Positions 15,389-23,150 of a stretch of DNA of 38,208 nucleotides are shown piece by piece. Location: the NCBI GenBank assembly GCA_002919195.1, contig PKEU01000197.1, positions 1 to 38,208 of the forward strand. The letters run 5' to 3'. The DNA comes from a bacterium. Its GTDB lineage: Bacteria > Bacillota > Limnochordia > DTU080 > RSA5. The first letter of the stretch is position 1, and each line of letters starts with the position of its first letter. Both the position numbers and the translations under genes were made by a program. The notes beneath the pieces were generated by a model. That model saw only the letters and a program-made list of their open reading frames with translations. It ran no database searches and was not told where the DNA came from.

Positions 15389-16744
15389 ATGTGGGGCGTC
15401 GTGCGCATCGCATTTCGAAACACCCGCAGGCAAGCTAGGCGCAGCGTCCTTTTGGGCGGCGCCATCGCCTTTGGCGTCATGATCATCACGCTGGTCAACG
15501 CCTTTACCCAGGGCGCGGTGGGCAACGTGAGGAGCAACTTTTCCTACGCCGCCGGCGGCCACATTTTTGTTACAGGCACTGAGCTGACGGAGAGCCGGCG
15601 CGAGGTCGGGCGCATCGGAGATGACCGGCCGCTTAGGGCCGCGGTGGACCCCAGCGATCCCAGGATCGCCTCCGTGCACCGGCGTTCGGCCGCCTATGGG
15701 TCGCTGATCTTTGGCGCCAGGACCGTCTCGCAGCAGATCGAGGGCGTGGATTTTGCAGCGGAGGAGCATTTTCGCCGGGGCTTGCAAGTGCGGGAAGGGT
15801 CGGTGGAAGATCTCAGCGATCCGCAGCTGCTCATCTTGCCGGCCAAAGCGGCCGATCGGCTCGGCATCCGAGTGGGCGAGAGCCTTTTGGTCAGGCTCCA
15901 ATCGGTGACGGGGCAGCAAAACGTGGGCGAGTTTAGGGTCGTCGCTATCATCGAGGACACCGGGAGCTTTGGTCTTTCCTCGGCGTACACCAGTCTCGCT
16001 TACCTCAACAGCCTCATCGGGCTCGAGCCGTGGGAGTACCAGGTGTTTAGCATCTTTCTTACCGACATGCGGGAGATCGAGGCGGTTGCCGGCGAGATTT
16101 ACCAAGCGCTGGTCGACGCGGGGGCCCTGGTCGAAAGGCCTTATTCAGACAGAGCGATCACCTACGACGACGAGGTGGAAGAAGGCGTCGCCGTGTTGGG
16201 GCAGATGTTTGGCCAGGCGGCCGCGATCATTGCCGAAGAGCCCTGGGAAGGAACCAAGTTTGCCGTTATGACCCTTGACGAGCTCATGAAACCGGTCGTT
16301 GCGGCGATGGGTGTCCTCGACTCCATCGCGCTGGGCATCTTTGTGATCTTGCTGGTCATCACGGGCGTGGGGATTCTCAACACCTTCCGGATGATCATCA
16401 TCGAGAGGACCCGGGAAATCGGGACCATGCGAGCGTTTGGGATGCAAAAGGGAACGGTGCGGAGCATCTTTCTGTGGGAGGCGGCCTTCATCAGCCTTGG
16501 CGGTGGGGCGGCCGGGCTGGTTTTAGCCGGCGTCATCGCCTTTTTCGTGTCGCGGGCGACGTTTCAGGACGTGCCGGGACTGGACTTCTTCCTGGACAAC
16601 GGCCACTTTACGTTTATCGTCACCCCCGCGGATCTTGTGGTGAACCTGGGGATTCTCTTGTTCATCAGCCTCTTGTCCGCGCTGCTGCCCGCGAACGCGG
16701 CGGCGAAAATGGCGCCGGCCAAGGCGCTTGGGTCGCATTACTGA
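15389..16744 (+). CDS. FtsX-like permease (MacB/LolC/E family), second copy
   Basis: A 451-residue membrane protein with the same topology as its neighbour: helix one near 18-40, a periplasmic domain of about 270 residues, then three helices from about 308. The signature IIERTREIGTMRAFGM is clear. Its periplasmic domain differs in sequence from the first copy, so the pair looks heterodimeric in the manner of LolC and LolE (family knowledge). It ends 24 bases before the LolA-like gene. The two permeases, the ATPase, a soluble carrier and an outer-membrane barrel are all in one run, which suggests moving a hydrophobic or lipidated cargo outward. Confidence 0.9.
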   Translation: MWGVVRIAFRNTRRQARRSVLLGGAIAFGVMIITLVNAFTQGAVGNVRSNFSYAAGGHIFVTGTELTESRREVGRIGDDRPLRAAVDPSDPRIASVHRRSAAYGSLIFGARTVSQQIEGVDFAAEEHFRRGLQVREGSVEDLSDPQLLILPAKAADRLGIRVGESLLVRLQSVTGQQNVGEFRVVAIIEDTGSFGLSSAYTSLAYLNSLIGLEPWEYQVFSIFLTDMREIEAVAGEIYQALVDAGALVERPYSDRAITYDDEVEEGVAVLGQMFGQAAAIIAEEPWEGTKFAVMTLDELMKPVVAAMGVLDSIALGIFVILLVITGVGILNTFRMIIIERTREIGTMRAFGMQKGTVRSIFLWEAAFISLGGGAAGLVLAGVIAFFVSRATFQDVPGLDFFLDNGHFTFIVTPADLVVNLGILLFISLLSALLPANAAAKMAPAKALGSHY

Positions 16745-16768
16745 TGGGAAAGTGAGGCGGAGCGTCAC

Positions 16769-17593
16769 GTGTTAAGTGGTGCGCGTACCTTCGGCATGAA
16801 AGCATTGACGGTCTGCGTGTGGGTTGGCATCCTCTTTGCAGCCGGTGCGCTGAGCGGCCTGGGCGGTCCGGGCGTTCGGGGCGGGGTAGCCCTGGCGGCG
16901 GAGGCCGAGCCCGATATCGACGCCATCATCCGGGCGATCGATGAGCAAAGCAGCATTTTGGCGTCGGATTTTACGGCGACGCTCACCATCGTGACCCAGG
17001 ACCCCGAAAAAGGCGCCGAGAAGTTTGTGGTGCGCGAGTTTCGCAGGGACCGGGAGAACAAGTTTCTCCTCTTGATCCTGGAGCCCAGGGCGCAGATGGG
17101 CCAAGGGTACCTCATGGACGAGGAAAACCTCTGGTTTTACGACCCCGAAAGCCGCAAGTTCTCTCACACCTCGCTGAAAGAGCGGTTTGCCGGGAGCGAC
17201 GCGCGCAACGAGGACTTCACCCAAAGCACCCTCGCCAAGGATTACCGGGTCACAGGGTATCAATCGGGGACGCTCGGCAATTACCAGGTTTACATCATCG
17301 ACCTCGAGGCGGTTCACAACGAGGTGGCTGATCCTTACCTCAAGATCTGGGTGGCGAAGGAGCACAACCTCGTGCTCAAGGTGGAGAGTTACAGCCTGAC
17401 CAAGCGGCTGATGCGGACGGCCCTCTTTCCCAATTACATCAAAGAGGGCGATGTGGTCATTCCCCGGGTGATGATCTTCGTCGACGAACTGGTGCCGGGA
17501 AGGCGCACGCAGATCACGGTGACGGAGCATTCTCTTGCCGACCTGCCCGATACCGTCTTTACCAAGGCCTTTGTCGAGCGGGCCAACCGGTGA
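16769..17593 (+). CDS. LolA-like outer-membrane lipoprotein-sorting protein
   Basis: A 274-residue exported protein. The signal peptide ends near LAAEAEPD (about 40-46). The mature part has the LolA/LolB-fold pattern: IDEQSSILASDFTATLTIV, then LLILEPRAQMGQGYLMDEENLWFYDPESRK spread over adjacent strands, and a late KVESYSLTKRLM. It fits the family annotated as outer-membrane lipoprotein-sorting protein, whose half-barrel binds lipid or acyl chains. The start GTG 16769 has GGCGGAG nearby, and ATG 16796 is an alternative. It follows two FtsX-like permeases and precedes a beta-barrel gene, the position expected for a periplasmic shuttle. Classical LolA is shorter, so the exact cargo is open. Confidence 0.8.
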   Translation: MLSGARTFGMKALTVCVWVGILFAAGALSGLGGPGVRGGVALAAEAEPDIDAIIRAIDEQSSILASDFTATLTIVTQDPEKGAEKFVVREFRRDRENKFLLLILEPRAQMGQGYLMDEENLWFYDPESRKFSHTSLKERFAGSDARNEDFTQSTLAKDYRVTGYQSGTLGNYQVYIIDLEAVHNEVADPYLKIWVAKEHNLVLKVESYSLTKRLMRTALFPNYIKEGDVVIPRVMIFVDELVPGRRTQITVTEHSLADLPDTVFTKAFVERANR

Positions 17594-17733
17594 CGCGGTG
17601 ACCCTCGGGTTTGGCGGCGCAAGAGCCCGGGCGCGATGGCTGGACTATAAGGCGATGGGAAATCCGCCGAGGGCCGCAGAAAGCTTGGGAGACGCAGCGA
17701 GGCGCAGGTCGTCCGAGGGACGGTGAAAGGGCA

Positions 17734-19221
17734 GTGCATCAGTGGCAGTTAACCAAAAGACGGGCGAGTGGAGCGCGGGCCGGCGTGAGGGCCGCGGGTG
17801 GTACGGCGCGCCGGGCGGCGGCGCTGATGGTTTTCGTGCTCCTTTGGGCTGCGCCGCTCGCCACAGGTTGGGCCGCGGCGGACGAGATGGATACGGGAGA
17901 GGCCGGCCAGGGCGGCTTTGACGCTCCTGGGGACGACGCTTGGCTTTGGGCCGACCCGGACGAGCTCTTTCTCCTCGACGAAGGCCTGCTTTTTGGCGGC
18001 GACGGGCTCTTTTCCGAAAGTCAAGAGGCCGAGAGCGCCGCGCCTCATGAAGTGTTTTTAGTGACCGAGGGCGTGGACGTCGGGGGATCGTACGATCTAT
18101 CGACCAATCTTGCCTGGAGTAGGGGTGCGGAAGGCAGCGGATCCTCCGGCGGGGAGCTTGAGGCGCAACGCTGGGCCGAGCTTGCCGGCTCGCTGTTTTT
18201 CGATTACAGGCCGAGTGTGGACTTCCGGGCCTTTGCGAAGCTCAAAGGGGACGCCGTCCTGGACGAGAGTGGACCTCAAAGCAAGATTTGGCTCCACGAG
18301 CTCTTTGCCGACTTTGACGTAGGCGACCGGGCGTTTTTCCGCGTGGGGAAACAGACGGTCAACTGGGGTGTAGGCTACTTCTTCAGCCCGGCGGATATCA
18401 TCAACATCGGGCGCATCGACCCCGAAGAGCCCGAGGCTGAGCGGGAGGGGCCGGTGGCCGTCCGGATTCACCTTTTGGCGGGCCGAGTCAACTACGATGT
18501 CTATACCCTTGTGCACGGCAAGCCGGGCGACTACCGCATCGCCCTGGCGCCTAAGGCCGAGTTTGTCTACGGGGGAAGTGAAGTGGGCCTCGGGCTCTAC
18601 TACCGCGCCGATCGAGCTCCACGGGCGATGGCGACGCTCTCGACGAGCCTTTTGGGCCGCGTCGCCGTCTTTGGAGAAGCCGTGGCCAGCTTTGGGTCGG
18701 ACAAGCGCTTTGTAAAAGAGGCGCCCGGGACGTTGCTGGGGCTTTCAGTCTATGAAGATCCGGACACCGTCCGCTTTCACTTCACGGCGGGCGCACGGGT
18801 CAATCACTCCGACCCCGACGGCCGCTTTACGGTGATGGCCGCCGGCCAGTACTACTACAACGGCGAGGGTTATGACGGCGAGTTCCTCAAAGAGAACCTG
18901 GGCAAGATGTATGGCCTTGTGGCGATGGGGCAACTTGCCAGCTCCGACGTGCTGCCCCTCACCGTAGGCCGCCACTATGCGGCGCTGAGCGTCAGCGGCA
19001 CGAGCTCGTCACTGCGCAACGTGACGCCCAGCGTCTTTTGGCTTGGGAACTTAAGCGACGGTTCGGGAATGGTCACGTTTTCGCTGGGTTACACCGGTTG
19101 GAAAGACGTGCGCCCGTCGGTGAGCGTCAGCCGGATGTATGGGGCGGCCGGAAGCGAGCTGGCGCCGACCGGCCCGTCGACCCGCTTCACAGTAGGGGTG
19201 TCCTTTGGTCGCAGCTTTTAG
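17734..19221 (+). CDS. Outer-membrane beta-barrel protein
   Basis: About 495 residues. A signal peptide (hydrophobic core LMVFVLLWAAPLATGWA) is followed by an acidic, low-complexity segment of about 70 residues. Many alternating hydrophobic strands then follow with aromatic girdles (FFRVGKQTVNWGVGYFFSP, VGLGLYYRAD). The last strand ends FTVGVSFGRSF with terminal Phe, the typical BAM recognition signal. The RVGKQTVNWGVG element recalls DUF1302/porin-like barrels. The start is uncertain: GTG 17734 follows GAAAGGG, and GTG 17785 also leaves a complete signal peptide. It closes the ABC/FtsX/LolA-like operon, so it may be the outer-membrane exit or receiver of that system (inference). It converges on the solute-binding protein gene at 19240. 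Confidence 0.78.
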   Translation: MHQWQLTKRRASGARAGVRAAGGTARRAAALMVFVLLWAAPLATGWAAADEMDTGEAGQGGFDAPGDDAWLWADPDELFLLDEGLLFGGDGLFSESQEAESAAPHEVFLVTEGVDVGGSYDLSTNLAWSRGAEGSGSSGGELEAQRWAELAGSLFFDYRPSVDFRAFAKLKGDAVLDESGPQSKIWLHELFADFDVGDRAFFRVGKQTVNWGVGYFFSPADIINIGRIDPEEPEAEREGPVAVRIHLLAGRVNYDVYTLVHGKPGDYRIALAPKAEFVYGGSEVGLGLYYRADRAPRAMATLSTSLLGRVAVFGEAVASFGSDKRFVKEAPGTLLGLSVYEDPDTVRFHFTAGARVNHSDPDGRFTVMAAGQYYYNGEGYDGEFLKENLGKMYGLVAMGQLASSDVLPLTVGRHYAALSVSGTSSSLRNVTPSVFWLGNLSDGSGMVTFSLGYTGWKDVRPSVSVSRMYGAAGSELAPTGPSTRFTVGVSFGRSF

Positions 19222-19239
19222 GGCGCGCGTTTGCCGCGA

Positions 19240-20538
19240 TTACTCTCCTCCTCGCAGAGCGGCCCGCCAAGCGTCGGCCATCAGCCGGGCCGCCGTTTCA
19301 GCGGGGATCTCGTTTCGCCATAGGCTTGCGAGAGCGTCCGAGACGGCTTGGGGCCTCTGGACTCCGGCGGGCTCAAACTGGAGCATGACGTCGACAGCTT
19401 CGCCCGCGACAAACGGCGTCAGGTCGTAGGGCGGCCGATCGAGGTAAATGTACTCGGGATTGAGGGCAACGGACTTAAGGAGGACCGCCCGGTCGTCGTC
19501 GGCGTTGATTTTCTGCCCTGCTTCGGAGAGAAAAAACCTGAGAAAAGCCCAAGCCTCTTCGAGGTGCTCCGTCCGGGGATTGATGACAAACGGGTTCATC
19601 TTGGTCAGCCCGACGGAGCCTGCCTTTCCTCTCGGCATGGGTGCCACGCTCCAGTCAAACTTGTCCTGGATGTTTTCGGGGGCGCCGGCCGACACGCGTG
19701 AGCGCCAGTAGATGTTGGTGGCCACGTTGCCCTGGTTTTCAAACATGTAGGTATCCGGCGCGCTGTAGTGGTTGTGGATCTCTTGTAAAATGTCGAGGAC
19801 CTCGATGGCCTCGGGCGTGTCGATCAAAGTGTCCTTATGGTCGGCGGTAAAGACGCTCACGCCGTTGGAGGGCAAAAAGAAGTACCAGCGCGTGGTGCGA
19901 AAGTGAGTGCCCCACTGTTCGGGCGCGCCGTCGCCGTCGCGGTCGATGGTCAGCCTGCGGGCGGTTTCGAGCCACTCGGCGAAGGTCAGCGCGTCCTGGA
20001 TATTGGGCCCGGGCGGGACCATGCCGGCCTGCGCGAAGAGGTCGCGGTTGACAAACATCGCATCTTCGCGGTAGCCGCCGCCCTCGGCCGGGACGCCGTA
20101 AAACCGGCCGTTAAAGAGGACGGAGCCCCAAGCGGGGAGGTAATCTTCGAGCACGATGTCGCGCTCGTAGAGTTCGGTGAGGTCCTGGGCCCACCCCTGG
20201 GCGACAAAAAGGGGCATCGACTCGGCGCGCACCATGTAGATGTCGGGGGCGACGCCGCCGATCAGCCGCACCTGGAGCCCTTCCATATCGCCGCCAAACT
20301 CTTGGAGTTCGACGCGAATATGGGGATGTGCCGCTTCAAAGGCTTCGATCACTTTGAGAAGGGTCGTCTCGCGAAAGTGCCCCCAGCCGCCCCAGAGGGT
20401 GATCGTGACGGGCTCTTGGTGATCGTGGGCGGCCTGTGCCCATGCTGGGGACACCGGGGACGCTAGCGTCGCAAGGAGCGCCGTGAACAAGAGAGAGAGT
20501 AGAAACGCCGCGATCGTCTTTTCAAACCGGGATGACAC
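19240..20538 (-). CDS. ABC transporter sugar solute-binding protein (family 1)
   Basis: A 432-residue periplasmic sugar-binding protein. The signal peptide ends near AWAQA with no lipobox cysteine. The mature protein begins VTITLWGGWGHF and continues VIEAFEAAHPHIRVELQEF and GGVAPDIYMVRAE, as in family 1 binding proteins. An RLTIDRDGDGAPEQWG stretch is a common calcium-like loop in this family. The start is GTG at 20538 with GGAGGA just upstream. A GGTATGTACC palindrome lies 23 bases before the start. With no permease gene nearby, it depends on a transporter encoded elsewhere. By context it belongs with the GntR regulator and the GH140-like glycosidase. Confidence 0.87.
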   Translation of the reverse strand: MSSRFEKTIAAFLLSLLFTALLATLASPVSPAWAQAAHDHQEPVTITLWGGWGHFRETTLLKVIEAFEAAHPHIRVELQEFGGDMEGLQVRLIGGVAPDIYMVRAESMPLFVAQGWAQDLTELYERDIVLEDYLPAWGSVLFNGRFYGVPAEGGGYREDAMFVNRDLFAQAGMVPPGPNIQDALTFAEWLETARRLTIDRDGDGAPEQWGTHFRTTRWYFFLPSNGVSVFTADHKDTLIDTPEAIEVLDILQEIHNHYSAPDTYMFENQGNVATNIYWRSRVSAGAPENIQDKFDWSVAPMPRGKAGSVGLTKMNPFVINPRTEHLEEAWAFLRFFLSEAGQKINADDDRAVLLKSVALNPEYIYLDRPPYDLTPFVAGEAVDVMLQFEPAGVQRPQAVSDALASLWRNEIPAETAARLMADAWRAALRGGE

Positions 20539-20560
20539 AGCGAGTCCTCCTCGTTAAATT

Positions 20561-20570
20561 GGTATGTACC
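20561..20570. promoter_or_regulatory. GGTATGTACC palindrome, candidate GntR operator
   Basis: GGTA-TG-TACC lies in the leader of the solute-binding protein gene, 23 bases before its GTG. FCD-type GntR operators commonly contain GGTATACC-like cores (family knowledge). Related half-sites occur at 21466-21480 and 23078-23092. Confidence 0.45.
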
Positions 20571-20778
20571 GGACAGCTGGCGGAAGACTCGACCGTGACT
20601 TGTCGCTAGCTTCGCTTCTTCAACGAGGTTTGAGCGGTTGCAAGGAACCCGCCGGCCTTCCCACCCCATTTTTTGCCAACACAATGTGTAGGTTCGAGAG
20701 AATTCTCGCCTCTCCTGGGTGGTTGGGGGCGTGGTCGAAAGAGCAGCTAGCCGGATGAACGGCGCTGCCCCGGCAGGA

Positions 20779-21420
20779 TTACCGGGTGACGAGCGCCTGC
20801 TTACCCCACTCCAGGTGCTCTTGGACGAGCCGGGCTGCAGTCTCGCCGTCGCCTGTGAAGATCGCGCCGGCGATCTTGCGGTGCTCCTCGTAGGAAGTGG
20901 CAATCCTTTGCCGGTTGTACTGGAGCACCCGATAGACCACGCGGTAGAGCTTGTCTCTCAAGTGGACCATCGTCCGGAGGATCTCGCGGTTTCCCAACGC
21001 TTGGCACAAGAGGACGTGAAAATCTGTGTCCAGCACCGTCGCGCGCTCGTAATCGCCGTTGATCGTCGTCTCAAGCTGGCCATCGAGGTTTTCCTCAAGC
21101 TTTTCCACGTACGCCTCGTCGATGCGGTTTGCAAGGCTCTTGACGACAAAGGTCTCGAGGGCGATGCGGATGTCAAAGAGGTCGACGATCTCCTCCACGG
21201 AAAACTCGCGGACGACGACGCCTTGTTGAGGAGAGATGGTCACAAAGCCTTCGTTGGCCAGGCGTTCGAGAGCTGAGCGCACGGGGGTCTTGCTCATGCC
21301 GAGTTGAGCGGCAAGCCGCCGCTCCGAGAGAAAGGTGCCGGGCGTGAAGGTCCAGTTGAGGATGAGTTCCTTGATCTGCTCATAAGCCCTGTCTTTGAGC
21401 AGGGCGCGCTGCGCGTTCAC
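20779..21420 (-). CDS. GntR-family transcriptional regulator, FCD subfamily
   Basis: A 213-residue regulator. The winged helix occupies about 8-70 (LSERRLAAQLGMSKTPVRSAL, wing SPQQGVVVREF). The FCD domain has LDTDFHVLLCQAL, the His of SYEEHRKIAG and the His of VQEHLEWG as ligands. I prefer GTG 21420 as start because GGAGAGGGTG lies just upstream. TTG 21444 is in frame but has no ribosome site. It is flanked by two solute-binding protein genes on the same strand. GGTAT-type motifs precede all three transcription units here, and it is the likely controller, including of itself. Confidence 0.88.
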   Translation of the reverse strand: MNAQRALLKDRAYEQIKELILNWTFTPGTFLSERRLAAQLGMSKTPVRSALERLANEGFVTISPQQGVVVREFSVEEIVDLFDIRIALETFVVKSLANRIDEAYVEKLEENLDGQLETTINGDYERATVLDTDFHVLLCQALGNREILRTMVHLRDKLYRVVYRVLQYNRQRIATSYEEHRKIAGAIFTGDGETAARLVQEHLEWGKQALVTR

Positions 21421-21465
21421 AGCGCCGTCACCCTCTCCTCGCAAGCAGCAGGTTTGTTTTTATCA

Positions 21466-21481
21466 TGGTACTGGTATTCCT
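21466..21481. promoter_or_regulatory. Repeated GGTA half-sites upstream of the GntR gene
   Basis: TGGTA at 21466-21470 is followed at once by ACTGGTAT (21470-21477) and GGTATTCC (21473-21480). Both longer words recur before the GH140-like gene: ATACCAGT, the reverse complement, at 23079-23086 and GGTATTCCT at 23112-23120. Autoregulation is the simplest reading. Confidence 0.45.
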
Positions 21482-21540
21482 ATGGAGTGTCAATTGGAGG
21501 TCACGTCCTGGTACGTTGGTCTTGAGCCAAGCGTAAGAGA

Positions 21541-21584
21541 GAGCAGCTCTCGCCCTCCTCCTTTCGGTGAGGCGGGCGAGAGCT
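21541..21584 (-). terminator. Hairpin after the second solute-binding protein gene
   Basis: AGCTCTCGCCC (21545-21555) pairs with GGGCGAGAGCT (21574-21584), 11 perfect pairs. Four further inner pairs CCTC/GAGG follow after one mismatch. It begins 8 bases past the minus-strand stop and is followed on that strand by GCTCTCTCTTA, a moderate T-rich run. Confidence 0.65.
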
Positions 21585-21591
21585 CCTAATA

Positions 21592-22911
21592 CTACTCCTC
21601 CCAGCGCGCCGCAAGTTCACGCAGCGCCGCATCGACGCGGGCTTGCGCCGTTTCGAGGGCCTGGCGGACGGGGATTTCCCCGGCCAGCGCGGGCGCGAGC
21701 TCCTCTGTGACAATGGGAAGCCACAAAGCGGCGCCGCCGATCACTTCGTCGTAGGCCACGACACTGTGGTTGAGCGCTCCGGCCAGGGCGGTGAGCACCT
21801 CCGACGTGGACATGCCCGAAGCAGCGCTCACAGTTTCGAGGTACGCATCGAGCGCGCTCTGGCGGGAAGGGGGAAACGCCACGTGCCGGGCGAAGCTGTC
21901 GAGGCCCTCGACCCCGGTGACAAACTTGACAAATCGCCAAGCCGCCTCGACGTGTTTGGTGGAGGTGGAAATAAACCAGGGGTCCGTATAGCGGGTGTTG
22001 GCCCGGGTCTTGGCCCGGGGAACCGGAGCGATGCCCCATTCAAAGTCAACCGCGTCAAGGTAGTTGCGCACCTTCCACCAGCCGGTCCAGTCCATGGCGA
22101 TGTCGCCGCTCCAAAAACCGTTCCAGCTGTCGACGCCCGAGTTGGGGCTGGCCGACGAGACCCTGAGTTCGGTGTAAAGCCGCTGCACCTCGTTGTACGC
22201 CTGCTCGACGGCGGGATCGAGGAGGGTTGCTTGGGTGGCGATGCCCGTCTCAAAGGCTTCGGGCGGGAACCATTCTCCGCCAAACATCCTCGCGACGTCT
22301 TGGAGGATGACCTCGCTCACGCCCACTTGGTCCAGGGTGCCGTCGGGCAGGGGTCTTGTCAGTTTCTTCGCGTACTCGACAAATTCGTCCCAGTCCCAGC
22401 CGGGATCGTCCCAATCGATGGGCGGCGGCGCCAGGCCCGCTTCGGCGAACATCTGGGTGTTGTAAAAAATCGCCTGGCCCATCGCGATGGCGGGCACCCC
22501 GTAGATGCGGCCCCGGCGGGTGGCCGCCTCAAAGATGCCGGGAAAGAACTCGTCCAAGTTGATGGCGTCCCGGTCTCGCTCGATCAACTCGGTGATGTCA
22601 CGGGCCCAGCCGTTGAGGATGAACCCCGCTTTGTCGGTGGAACCGTAAAAGACGTCGGGAGGGTTGCCCGAGGCGAAAAGGACCGCCAGCCGTTCGGCGT
22701 AGCCCGGTCCACCGCCTTCGATCCCTTGGATGAGCTCGATCTTGATGTCGGGGTTGGCGGCTTCAAAGGCCTCTTTGACTTGAGCCATCCACTCGATTTC
22801 CCGTATCTCGTTGCGGTGGTACACCGTGACGACCGTCTGGGCGAAGGCGGCCGCCGAGAGGCTCGCCGCGACGAGGAGCGCGACGATCAGGATGGCAAAA
22901 AACCGGCGCAT
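21592..22911 (-). CDS. ABC transporter sugar solute-binding protein (family 1)
   Basis: A 439-residue periplasmic binding protein. The signal peptide ends AFAQ with no lipobox cysteine. The mature protein begins VVTVYHRNEIREIEW, then VKEAFEAANPDIKIELIQG and SGNPPDVFYGSTDK. The ATG start follows a near-perfect AAAGGAGG. The ligand face is rich in Trp and Asp (DWDDPGWDWDEF, WNGFWSGDIAMDWTGWWK), which suits a sugar ligand. It is divergent from the GH140-like glycosidase gene across a 239-base region with GGTAT-type motifs, so the pair is probably co-regulated. No transmembrane partner is in the window. Confidence 0.88.
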   Translation of the reverse strand: MRRFFAILIVALLVAASLSAAAFAQTVVTVYHRNEIREIEWMAQVKEAFEAANPDIKIELIQGIEGGGPGYAERLAVLFASGNPPDVFYGSTDKAGFILNGWARDITELIERDRDAINLDEFFPGIFEAATRRGRIYGVPAIAMGQAIFYNTQMFAEAGLAPPPIDWDDPGWDWDEFVEYAKKLTRPLPDGTLDQVGVSEVILQDVARMFGGEWFPPEAFETGIATQATLLDPAVEQAYNEVQRLYTELRVSSASPNSGVDSWNGFWSGDIAMDWTGWWKVRNYLDAVDFEWGIAPVPRAKTRANTRYTDPWFISTSTKHVEAAWRFVKFVTGVEGLDSFARHVAFPPSRQSALDAYLETVSAASGMSTSEVLTALAGALNHSVVAYDEVIGGAALWLPIVTEELAPALAGEIPVRQALETAQARVDAALRELAARWEE

Positions 22912-23077
22912 CGTGAGAACCTCCTTTGGACGCTCGTGTGGCAGCGATCAGGCAACAGGACCTTGGAAGCTTGGGTTGAGGAGGATAAGTCTTGCGGGCC
23001 GCCTGCCGATGGCACCACCTCCTCCGCCCACCGTGGGGAAGGAATCGATGGCCAACCGGGGAATCAGATTCAACTGA

Positions 23078-23120
23078 GATACCAGTGATATCTTTATTCA
23101 GAGTGCTGGCGGGTATTCCT
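23078..23120. promoter_or_regulatory. Operator-like elements in the divergent GH140-like/solute-binding protein promoter region
   Basis: GATA-N7-TATC lies at 23078-23092 and contains ATACCAGT. GGTATTCCT at 23112-23120 is identical to the word at 21473-21481. They lie 30-70 bases before the glycosidase start. The shared words link this region to the GntR gene at 20779. Confidence 0.45.
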
Positions 23121-23150
23121 TTTGAATGATCAAAAAATAAGGAGGAATTG

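Noticed and set aside
13601-16105. Very long open frame (over 800 codons) on the minus strand opposite the FtsX-like genes
   Set aside because: Its product is rich in His, Asp and Arg with no domain pattern. It mirrors the codon bias of the real plus-strand permease genes.
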